From: Hygrocybe punicea
Lineage: Eukaryota; Basidiomycota; Agaricomycetes; Agaricales; Hygrophoraceae
Direction of reading: 5' to 3'
Length of the DNA: 64,000 bases
Assembly: GCA_963556145.1 (NCBI GenBank)
Contig: OY744462.1
Location: 3,906,001-3,970,000, forward strand
Position 1 is the first letter of the stretch. Each line of letters opens with the position of its first letter. The notes below the pieces were generated by a model that saw only the letters and a program-made list of their open reading frames with translations, did not search any database and had not been told where the DNA came from. Below, piece after piece: positions 23,304-33,400 of this stretch. The position numbers and the translations under genes were made by a program.

Positions 23304-24450
23304 TTGAGGATGTTGATGATGATGAACCCTCATATGTTGGTGGTCCTAAAAACCAATGGAGACCATATTATGGAATTGGCTGAAGATGAGCACACTGGTA
23401 ATGGTAGTGGTGGAAGCAAACATACCAGGAGTAAACCAACTCGGAAGGGCAGTAATGTGAGTGGCAGCAAAAGTGGGGAGGATAACACAGATGCTATAAA
23501 CATCTCAGATGATGATGATGAGGAGGGTGAACTTCGTGAGATCTTGATGCCTATCACAATGAATCAGCATCTCACCAAACTTGTATTGCACAGGGAAACT
23601 CGCCAAGGATTGGACCACCCCCATATATGCATTTTTCAGGCCAGTCCCAGATGTGGAATATGTCGACGGTCGTTGCTGCCACATATTCCAATGCGCAGCG
23701 GCACACTGCAAACAAAAAACAAGGGCCGTCAGACGATTCTTAGACAAAGGAGATAAAAACTCTACTAGGAACATGCATAAGCACGCAAAGAAGTGTTGGG
23801 GATATGAAACCATTAGAGCAGCAGACAAGGCAAAAGATGCACATGAAGTAAGGAAAACCACTGTGAAAGGAGCCCTAGATCCCCAGTCAATCACGGCTGC
23901 ATTTGAGAGAAACGGGAAGGGAAATGTGACTTACTCCCATAAACAACACACCGCAATGGAATCGAGGTGTGTTTGGACATTCCTCAAGATCCTTGTATTG
24001 TGATTGATCTGATGCATATCCAGAGCGGAGATTGTTAGATGGTGTTCGGAAAACTCATGACCCTTCAAGATTGTTAGCGACCGTGGCTTTCAGTCATTAA
24101 TGAAGACCGGAAGACTGGAATATTACATACCATCGCCCTCTACTGTGTCGCGAGACGTCAAATTGGTGTTTGCAAATTGCAAAGATGCTACAAGTAAGTC
24201 TATGAGTGATTCCATGATATGCCAAAATAACCGTTACCTGCAGGGGCATGATGGCAAGATCAGTTTTGCCACTGATGCATGGACCTCGCCGAACCACAAA
24301 GCATTTGTTGCGGTGACAGTACACTTCGAAAAGGATGGTGTGCCGGTCTGCTTGATCCTTGACATTGTGAAGGTGGCCAAGTCATACTCAGGCATCAATT
24401 TGGTGGCAGCATTCGCACACATTTTGGATGAATTTGGAGTATCTGATAAG
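23304..24450 (+). pseudogene. truncated hAT-family transposase
   Basis: An acidic Ser/Gly leader (INISDDDDEEGELRE) is followed, in another frame, by a BED-type zinc finger: IFQCAAAHCKQK then NMHKHAKKCWGYE supplies the C2HC ligands. After a TGA at 24058-24060 (between SENS and PFKIV, where hAT proteins usually have Arg) the catalytic domain begins: KISFATDAWTSPNHKAFVAV carries the first RNase H-like Asp, followed by LDIVKVAKSYSGINLVAAFA. Homology stops near 24447, after DEFGVSDK, so the rest of the catalytic core and the C-terminal dimerisation domain are missing. At least one frame change and one stop make it inactive. It could be a remnant of the autonomous partner of the hAT-like MITEs nearby (inference). 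Confidence 0.85.
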
Positions 24451-24861
24451 GTCAGTTGCTCACTTGTGAATGCCTTGAACGTTGATAGGGGGATTTTGGG
24501 ATCGGTGGTGATGGAGATTCATCGTACTCCTCGGCAAATCGTTATGAGGATAAATGCATACACGATGATGACAGCAATGATAGCGGCGATAACTGATTGG
24601 GTCATGATTGGAGGGAGTTTGTGCGTGGGTGATGAAAGTGGGGTGTCTTATTGTTCTGATGTGAATGATGGGAGTGGTCTGTGGTGTCTTGTGGGAGTCG
24701 GAGGTTTCAACCTCCAATCACGTGTCACTCCCACAGGTTCATTGATGAAGTGATAGAGGTTCCTTCCTGATTGGGAGGGGGTCCCTGTTCAGTATAAAGT
24801 GTAGTTGGATCCTTCATCCCATCTCTCATCAATGTGATGTTTCCCCACTCATGCCATCGTC
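24451..24861. other. flank of hAT fragment, nothing assigned
   Basis: Sequence after the transposase homology ends. A short hairpin (GAGGTTTCAACCTC near 24704) is visible; no coding support. Confidence 0.3.
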
Positions 24862-25444
24862 TTGTATTCTTCAAACATTCTGCCCTCTTTAACCTGTCCC
24901 CGCCCTGTCGCAGTTAATTGTATTATGCACGACTTCGCCTGCCATCTCTCCAACTCTGATCAGGACGTGTATTGGGCTACTGGTCGTTGTTTTGCTTGTG
25001 GGAAGGCCAAACATCGCATGGAGTGTTGCCACCTTGTTGCACGCAACAAGAGGCTTCTGTGCGAGCTTCTGGCCGACCTGTTCAGTAAGTTCTGTCTTTC
25101 TTGGGGTGTTTGAGTTTGTTCTGATAGTTTTTATGATAGCATTGGATGATATGTTCCTGCCCTCAGACTCCCTGTCAGAGGACTCGATGCCGTTGCTCGT
25201 GACGAAGGTTTCCTGGGGGTCCGACTCTGACCAGGACTTCTGGCCCAGGGATGCCTATGTGGATACTGGGGTGCCCTTTTGGCTGCGTGAGTTTCAGCCT
25301 CGTCTTCCCTTCAGCATTGCTAACACATTTAGGCATAATTGCCATGAAGCGATCGAATGGGCGCTGGAAGACCAGGTTTGTCAGCTCATTGAAGAGGCCA
25401 TCCTCGCAGAGGTGATTAAGGAGGAGTATCTCGTAGATGAGTAG
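24862..25444 (+). CDS. small two-exon protein with CCHC zinc knuckle
   Basis: Exons 24862-25084 and 25167-25444 join in frame (donor GTAAGT, acceptor CCCTCAG) to 166 residues. Residues about 43-56, CFACGKAKHRMECC, fit the CX2CX4HX4C zinc knuckle of nucleic-acid-binding and Gag proteins. The C-terminus is acidic and helical (EAIEWALEDQVCQLIEEAIL), ending EEYLVDE. A second Met at 24925 is an equally good start. I do not recognise the family; it could be a domesticated or residual Gag piece given the retroelements next door. No lesion. Confidence 0.5.
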
Positions 25445-26012
25445 ATGCTCCTTGATTACGATAGTCGTACTCCCTTTCGGGGAGTTGTAGTTGTAGCTTG
25501 GTCCAGTCGTGCCTCTTCAAGGGGCTTGTAAATGTAAAAGCCTTCTTCTGCTCCGCAGGGTGTGTGAGTCATAAGGGTCTGTCTAGCGATCTGTCAAAGA
25601 TTGTCATGAAAATAAGTGGTATCTGAGGAAAAATGTATGGGGGTGATGTATTTTCATGCAGGTCGTTTGAAATGTGGGAAAGTCTGAGTAATCATTATTA
25701 AACACGCTTGCTTTGCCCTTTCTTCAACATTTCAACCTTCAACCTTCACAAGACGTATATTCCTTAGACTCATTAGTTTCATGGTTTCCCTAGCTCACTA
25801 CAAAATTTGATAACCCACGCCAGCTGGAGCACTGACGGTAAAGTGAAATGTTTTTTTTTTTGAGCGGTGGGAAAGTATTACTAATCATTGTTTGACGCGT
25901 CAACGCGTTTTGTGGTTGTCACCATTTAGCTCTTTAGTAAAGGTCAGTACTTGTACTTTTCTTGTAGCTTCATTATGGTCATTATTATTTCCTAGTTGTG
26001 TAGCCTGGAAGG
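25445..26012. other. non-coding stretch
   Basis: No gene recognised. A T10 tract (25852-25861) and AT-rich sequence precede a tandem repeat. Confidence 0.3.
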
Positions 26013-26235
26013 ATGGCCGTCTGGGCCATGGAAGACGTGATTGTGCAGTCTGTGCACGATCCGCTTCCACCCTTCCAAAACCAACTGATGGGATGGCCGA
26101 CTGGGCCACGGAGGGCGTGGTCATGCAGTCTGTGCATGGCCCTCTAGTCCCGGACGTTATTCATGGCAGATGTCACAGAGGGTGGCCATCTGGGCCATGG
26201 GGGTTGTGATCGTGCAGTCTGTGCACGGTTCACCT
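26013..26235 (+). repeat. three tandem copies, 78-90 bp spacing
   Basis: The segment GGATGGCCGTCTGGGCCATG...GTGATTGTGCAGTCTGTGCACG occurs at about 26013, 26091 and 26181 with minor changes and variable spacers. It abuts the truncated gypsy pol. Confidence 0.85.
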
Positions 26236-26249
26236 CCACCCTCTCAGCA

Positions 26250-28386
26250 TTTCATTCCACACTATTCCTTTATCACCATTCTGCATACTTGCCTCACCCA
26301 CAAGGGGTTACAATGGAATTTTGATGATAAGTGTCATTCCGCTTTCAATGACTTGAAGTCCGCTTTCCTTTCTACTCCAGTCCTTTCCCATTGGTCATGG
26401 GAGTTTGACACTCTGGTGCAGATGGATGCCTCCAATTATGCCATTGCCTCCATTCTCTCACCCGGTCGCCTTCTGGTCTCATACACTTTCAGACTTGGAG
26501 TTAAACTACAATACCCATGACAAGGAACTCCTTGCCATCTTCGACGCCTTCACTGCTTGGCAACATTACTTGGAAGGTACTGCTACTCTGGTTGACATTA
26601 TCACTAATCACAAGAATCTGGAATATTTTTCTACCATCTGGTTGCTCACTTGCCATCAAGCTCATTGGTCGGAGTTCCTTTCCTGTTTTAATTTTGTTAT
26701 CTGTTTCCATCCAGGCAAGCTTGGGACTAAGCCCAATACCCTTACTCGACGCTGGGATGTCTACTCAGAAGGGGGAGATAGCGACTATGCCACAGCCAAT
26801 CCACACAATTTCCACCCCATTTTTGGACTGGAACAATTGGCTTCGTCCCTCAGAGCTACTTCCCTCGAAGACATCATCCTTGGCGCTGGATTCACCATGG
26901 ATATCAAATCCCTCCACTCCGATATCATCCCCAGGCTTCAGGTTGATCCTGTTGCTTCTGGACACATTTCCTGTATCACCTCTGACCCAGATCCTCTGGT
27001 CTATTGACGATTTAGGCCTTTTATGCCCCGATAATCGTATCTATGTCCCTGATGTCAATGACCTTAGACTCCGGATCTTACACTCCAAACACGACCATCC
27101 TACTGCAGAACATTTTGGACAGAACAAATCTCTTGAAATTATCCGGCGGGAATACACCTGGCCCAGACTCCGAACCTTCATCCGTGACTACTGCAAATCC
27201 TGTACAACCTGTGCAAGATCCAAGACCCCGCGACATTGTCCTTATGGATTGCTCAAGCAACTTCCGATTCCGGAGAAGCCCTGGAACTCGATCGCCATGG
27301 ACTTCATTGAACAACTTCCAGACTCCGAAGGATTTACAGCCATTTTGGTTGTAGTAGACCATCTATCTAAGCAAGGGATCTTCATTCCAACCCACGATAC
27401 GATTACCTCTCCTCAACTCGCCCATCTTTTCCTAAGCATGGAGTTCCTAGTCGCGTCGCTTCTGATAGAGGCACAGAGTTCGTCTCCCATTTCTTCTGGT
27501 CTCTCGGAAGGGCTCTCGACATGAGACTCCATTTTACCTCCAGTTATCACCCTGAAGGAGACGGCCAAACCAAACACATTAATCAAACTCTCAAGCAATA
27601 CCTCCATGTTTATTGCAATTACCAGCAAGACATCTGGTCGTCACTCCTTCCTCTCACAGAGTTTGCCTACAACAATGCTCCAAATGCTACCAGTGGAGTT
27701 TCACCCTTCTTTGCTAATAAAGGTTATCACCTGAACCTTTCTGTTCACCCAGAGCGTGACCTCTCCTCCACTCACGCGCAAAAGTATGCCGTGGACCTCA
27801 ATGAGTTGCATCAGCAACTCTGTCAAACCATCTCTGAGGCCCAACGACATTACCAGCATTATGTGGACTTGAAGCGTGCTCTGGCACCCAATTTCAAGGT
27901 ATTGGAATTGGTCTACATTAAGGCTGAACATTTCCAGACTACTAGACCTTTTCCGAGAAGAACTTAGGGTCTTTCGAGATCATTGCTAAGGCCGGAAACC
28001 ACTCCTATACACTACGTCTTCTGGAAACTCTCTGCTCTGTTCACCCTGTCTACCATGTCTCTCAGCTCGAGCCTGCCACTCTGAATACCATCCCCAATCA
28101 TGTCCAACCTCCACCTCCTCTGGTCACTGTTGATGGAGAACCAGAATTCAAGATCTCTGAGATCCTTGACTCAAAAATTGATAATCGTCATCATGTCTGC
28201 AAATTGCTTTACCTCGTATGTTGGGAAGGTTACGAAGGCACTGATGAGGAGACCTCTTGGATCTTGGCCTCCGAACTTGGGCACGTCTCCGAAATTGTGT
28301 CAGATTTTCACTCCGCTATCCTTCCAAACCTGGCCCACTTTATTAACTTCTATAATCTATTTACATATGGCTTTCTGCGAAGTTAA
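26250..28386 (+). pseudogene. Ty3/gypsy pol, 3' two-thirds, frameshifted
   Basis: Pieces in several frames read in order: the end of reverse transcriptase and RNase H (WNFDDKCHSAFNDLKSAF, VQMDASNYAIASIL, THDKELLAIFDAF), the integrase H2C2 zinc domain (ILHSKHDH...CKSCTTCARSK), the integrase core (WNSIAMDFIEQLP, FTSSYHPEGDGQT, LTEFAYNNAPNATSGVSPFF) and a C-terminal chromodomain (ISEILDSKIDNRHH, YLVCWEGYEGTDEETSW) ending at 28386. Frame changes occur near 26515, 27000, 27450-27520 and 27960. gag, protease and most of the RT are absent. It belongs with the LTR at 29771, whose polypurine tract lies 1.4 kb downstream, the interval holding an antisense gene. Confidence 0.93.
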
Positions 28387-28431
28387 ATTTTTGGCCTGTT
28401 TACCCCCTTCTCCCAAATATTTTCCCTCCTC

Positions 28432-29636
28432 CTATTCCATTTCCACCTCCTCCGACTCAAAGTCCTTAGACTCCAAAACAAACTCCCAGAGTTCATAGGA
28501 GTTGTCCCTTAAGAACTCTATGTTCTCCAGGTGGTTGGCCATTTGAGCAGCCTCTCCGCGGATGTCCTCCACGATGTCCCACGTCCCCTCACATGCTATG
28601 GCCACCCGCTCCAGCATATGCGCCATGTTCTCTTTCGTCACCCGGATCAACTTCAGGAGAAGTTCCTCCACCTGCGTTGAGGACTTGGAGCCCTTGTTCT
28701 CCGCCGTAGTGTTGCCACGACTATAGCCGATGTTTTTTTGAAAAATTGCCTTTTTAGGCTAGTAAAATTAGCTAAAATTATGAAAATATTTGAGGAGATG
28801 GGCAAAGCCAAAAGCTGAGGGGTCACTTAAGTGGTGCTAAGAATTTGGTGCTCAATCTTCAGAGTTATTCAACCATAGCTGTTGAGTCTAGTCAGCTATA
28901 GACTCAACAGCTATGGTTGAATAACTCTGAAGATTGAGCACCAAATTCTTAGCACCACTTAAGTGACCCCTCAGCTTTTGGCTTTGCCCATCTCCTCAAA
29001 TATTTTCATAATTTTAGCTAATTTTACTAGCCTAAAAAGGCAATTTTTCAAAAAAACATCGGCTATAGTTGTGGCAACACTACGCCGCCGGCTCCACTCC
29101 ACGGTACTCCGATCTGGATTCCTCTTTTTCCACCTTCCTTTTCTTCTTCCTCACCACACCGTCTTCTCCTTCTACATCACACCACACCTTCCTCTTCTGA
29201 CATGCCACGCAACTCCTTGTTTTGCCGGTCTCTGGCCACATGCAGTTTTCCTGGTGCTTTGCGCACTGTTTGCACTGGATGGACCTGTGTCTTTGTCACT
29301 TCTGGGTCCACTTGGATGAGACTAATTTGCTTACCCGTCCCTTGTTCTTTTCCCCTTCTCCATGCTTGTGGGTCTGGGACCAGCTCCGGACGCCCCTGCC
29401 GCAGCCTCACTTCTTTTCTCCTCCTCTGCTTTTCTCCTCTTCTCCTCCTCTGTCTTCTTCATCTCCTCCCATTTTCTCATTGCTTCTTCTGCCTTCTTTC
29501 TCTTCTCTTCCTCCTCCAACTTCCTCCTCTCTTCCTCCACTTTCCTCCGTTCCTCTGCCTCTTCCCTTGCCTTCAACTCAGCGAACTCGTGTTCCATGAC
29601 TTTGATGCGTGCAGCGATTTCCTGGGAGGACAACAT
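28432..29636 (-). pseudogene. antisense zinc-finger/coiled-coil ORF inside gypsy element, split by MITE
   Basis: Exon 1 29636-29335 (start MLSSQEIAARIKVMEHEFAE) is a Glu/Lys/Arg coiled coil. Exon 2 starts at 29284 and carries a six-Cys cluster, CKQCAKHQENC then SCVACQKRKVWCD, resembling a fungal binuclear-type finger, then a basic KKKRKVEKEE. At 29083 a MITE interrupts it. Coding resumes at 28706 with NKGSKSSTQVEELLLK and a helical acidic end, stop at 28432. Removing the MITE and one 8 bp duplication restores the frame (about 256 residues). I know such proteins as very abundant in agaric genomes. Its location between the chromodomain stop and the polypurine tract suggests it is an accessory antisense gene of the retroelement, not a host gene (inference). 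Confidence 0.75.
28707..29082. mobile_element. 376 bp fold-back hAT-like MITE, almost a perfect palindrome
   Basis: Termini TAGTGTTGCCAC / GTGGCAACACTA. The two arms are reverse complements over nearly their whole length, meeting near 28892 (GACTCAACAGCTATGGTTGA on one side). The flanking 8-mers CTCCGCCG (28699-28706) and CGCCGCCG (29083-29090) match at 7 of 8, consistent with an 8 bp hAT target duplication. Non-coding. Inserted in the antisense ORF of the gypsy element. Confidence 0.92.
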
Positions 29637-29757
29637 TTTTTTTGTGGAGTTGTCTCCTGGTCCAGGAGTTGGTTTTATACTGCCTTACTTCTTTTTCCAC
29701 TTCAAACTCCACTTCGGTTCTCCCCCTGTTCCAGAGGCGTCTCAAGGGTTCAATGCT

Positions 29758-29767
29758 AAGGGGGAGA
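29758..29767 (+). other. polypurine tract of gypsy element
   Basis: AAGGGGGAGA, three bases before the LTR start at 29771; this is the usual plus-strand priming site of LTR retroelements and fixes the orientation (plus) of the element. Confidence 0.8.
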
Positions 29768-29770
29768 TAC

Positions 29771-29943
29771 TGTCATATCTATGCAACTCCAAGGAATTCC
29801 AATGAACTCCGCTCTGGACTTTTCTGCCGTTTTATCTTATCTTATCCTCTCGCGTACGCTATTGTTCCTTTCCTTGTTTATACTTTATTCTTCTTCATCT
29901 CCAGTTCTCCAAACTCCTATCTGTTCTTTACCTTTGTTTACTT
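29771..29943 (+). repeat. gypsy 3' LTR, first part (split by LINE)
   Basis: Starts TGTCATATCTATGCAACTCC right after the polypurine tract, and matches the LTR beginning at 60176. Its continuation is found after the LINE at 36773. The LTR is broken in CCTTTGTTTACTT, which is present on both sides of the LINE. Confidence 0.9.
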
Positions 29944-30453
29944 TTTTTTTTTTTTTTTTTTTTTGTCAGATTTATTGTCCCGCAGGGTTGTACCCTATGT
30001 CGGACGTTACATGTGGGCGAAGAGTATACTAGTGAAGTAGAAAAAATATATGAAAATTGGGATCCGTCCCAATTCCTGCGCCTCTGGTTTACGAATGTAG
30101 ACACGACGGAGTAAGTCCCCCGTGACCCCAGCATATCCAATGCTGTTTTAGACGTCTGGCCTGGCTGTGAGGGTGCCCGATGGTGCTAGTGGAAGTTGCG
30201 TTGTGGGGGGGTCTAGACCGTATAAGTGCTCGGCCGCCGAGGCGGGCATGCACGAGGAAGATGGTGCCGCAGGGTGGAGAAGGTGTGATGAAAGGGTGAT
30301 CGTCTGTTGATGCTGTTTGTACGGTGTGAACGACGTTGAGGTCGGGTGGGTGGGGGCGGCGTAGATCTTGATGTGAGCGAGCGTGTGTGGGGGTGGGGGT
30401 GGCGGTGGGGAGTTATCAGTGACGGAAATAGCGCTGTTGATGGGTAAAGTCAG

Positions 30454-33400
30454 TCAAGTGTGGATCGGGTTGCGAATGTCACCGAAGGAGTCCTTGAGTC
30501 TGCCTGTGCGGCGTACGAATTTTAGTAGCTCTGATATGCCTTTCTTGTTATTGAGGAGGTAGGTGAGGGTAGGGTATAACATGGGTTTGGGCACTTACGT
30601 ACAGAACAAAATATCCATATTGTTGGAATAACATGGACTTTTGGTGGGTAATTGGTCTTGAAAATTCTTGGCAAACCTATGTCCATCATTCCCATCATTA
30701 TCCACACTGTATACAATAGATAAAACCCATAAAATATTGCATATAGACCCAAATGAAAAATTCACCCCCTGCCATGTCCGCGTTTTTGCATACATTATAC
30801 CCATGGGTTTAAACCCGTGAAACCCGTTGCATTGTGTGCACAATAGTGCCTTTTATCATGCACAATTATATTCAACACTTTGCAGCCATCTTATTTAACA
30901 TAAAACGCACTTTTTCTCCCTATACCGCAAAGTGAATACATGTAAATTGAGTCTATAAACTTCAAAACAAATTGCAGGATAAAAAACCCGTGGGTTACCC
31001 ATGTTATACCCTAGGTGAGGGATCGGGCTTGTGTTCTAAGTGAGTTAGTCAGTGAGTGATGTGCGTTACGGTAGAGTGGACAGTCGAAGAGGAAATGGTA
31101 TACAGTTTCCTTCGCTTGGGCGCATTTGGGGCAGGTTTCGGTATCGGATTTCTTGATTTTGTGTAGATAGGCGTTGAGTGGGAGATGTCCCATGCGTATT
31201 TGTGTGAGTAGACTAGTCTGGGGGCGAGTTAAGTCAAGTGTAGTTTTAAGGAAATTGTTACAGGGGAAGTCAGGGTCGATACGGGTGAATCGTGTGTATC
31301 GTGGCGATCGTTGCCAGGCGTCCTTCCATTGTAATATTAATTGCTTATTGAATGATTGTTTGAGGGCCGAGGCGTTGGAGGGCAGGGGTTTGAGTCGAAG
31401 GGCGTGGGGTAGGGAGTGTCGCGGGCTGGTAGTTCCTCTCACTGCTGCTTTGGCCTCTGTGTCGGCTTGTTCGTTCCCGGGGACGTCACTGTGGCTTGAT
31501 ATCCATTTGATAGTAATAACGAGGAGGTGGTTGGTGTCGGTGAGACGTCGGACCGCTTTGTGGAAGATGTCTAGTGTGTGTTGACCGGATTTAGGGCTTG
31601 TTCTGGTGGAGGTTAGTGCATGTATTGTCGGTTGGCAATCAATGTAAATGGAGACGTCACGTAGGAGTATTTCACGGCTTAGTAAGTGTAAGGCGAGGGT
31701 GCCAGCTATGTTTTCTGCCTCGACGTTGTGGTGAGAGTCACTGGGTCCTAGGTGGTAGCGGAGTGTTCTGGCTTGTGTACGTCCATTGCGATATAGGACC
31801 GCCGCTGCGCCCACGCCTCCTTCGAGTGTGGAGCCGTCCGTGTATATTTTTATGTCTGCGTTGTCGTTGTCGTGTTGTTCTATGGATTTGTCTCTGGAGT
31901 CAGGTATGGAGGTGTGGAAAGGGGGGGGGGGGGTATGTGAGTGCGTTGGGCGTATGGGTTCTATGTCGTGTGGGTCGATATGGAAGAGGTGGGTGAGTGT
32001 GTGGAGGGGGGATCTGTGTCTGGCGACGAGGTGTTTCGCACAACGCCGTATAAGAGCGTGTAGTGGGTGTGAGGCGGGGAGGGATGCCATTCTGATGACT
32101 GATCTGTGACAAACTTTGTGCATTAGTAAGTCGACGGGCAGAATGCCAGCGTGGAGATCAAGTAGGTCGTTTGGAGTAGTTCTGAGCGCTCCAGTGATGG
32201 GTATAGATGCCAGGCGTTGGGTTTTTGTGAGCTCGCACATCGCTCTGACTGAGCCTTTTCTATGGGTGCCGTTTGTCGTCTTGTGGACTGGGGTGTACCA
32301 AACGTCGGCTGCATAAGTCATTTTTGGGATAGCCACGGCCGTATATAACCGTCGCATTAGCTTTCTGGGGACGCCTGATTTGGGCCGTGCTATTCTGTGA
32401 AAGAGATGGATCCATTTGGTGGTCTTGGCGATAGCGTGTTCTCGCTGTTCGTGCCATCGGAGGTGCTGGTCCATGATGATGCCAAGGAAACGATGTGTCT
32501 TGACGGGTTTAATGAGGGTGTCGTTGAGCGCGAGTGGGGGCCTCGAAATGTTGGTGCGCTGTGAGAAGTCTATCAGCGCGAATTTGCTGGTTTCAAATTT
32601 AGAATTGTGGTCCTTGGACCAGGTGAAGGCTCCGTCTTGCTTTGTCATGATGTTTTTGATGAGTCTGTTGGTTGTCGTGAAGTTTTTGCCCTCTACGTAT
32701 ATGGCGGCATCGTCTACGAATGCCACAGCGAGTTCGTGTTTGCCTATGGGGATGTCGAGTAAGTCAGCGTTATAGAATAAATATATTATCATGGATATCG
32801 GGTCGCCTTGGCCGATGCCATTTTTGAGGAGGATCGGGCCGGAGATATAGTCATCGAAGGCGAGGTGGGTTGTGCGGTCCGTTAGGATGTTGTTGATAAG
32901 TTGGATAATGGGTTTGGGGATGCGTCTTTTTCTCATGTTGTGGAGCAGCCGCTCCGTGACCGCATTCGGAAATGCCCCTTCGATATCCAAAAATAGGATT
33001 GCGGCTACTCTTTTGTTCCACCAAGCATGTTTGATGTGATGAACTAGGACGTGCATGGAGTCGGTAGTGGTTCGTCCGGGTCGCCCGCCGAAGTGGTGGG
33101 AGGGTAGGAGTTGGTGTTCTTCGACCATGGTCGTTATGGTTTCTGCGATGATAGATGTCAGTAGTTTTGGGAGGGTATTGAGTAATACGATGGGGCGATA
33201 GGCTTTGGGGATGTCATATCTTGGTTTATCCGGTTTGCGTAGCGCGCTGGTGATGGAGTCCTTCCATGGGGCGTAATATATGTTGAGTGTGAGAATGGCG
33301 TTGAAGATGTTGTGGATGTGGTCCGAAATGAGTGCTGTGCATTCTTTGAGTACAATGTTGGGGATACCATCCGGGCCCGGGGCTTTGAAGGGGAGAATTT

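Noticed and set aside
30570..31013. Internal host sequence or LINE 3' UTR
   Set aside because: Perfect inverted ends and an 8 bp duplication show it is a separate insertion.
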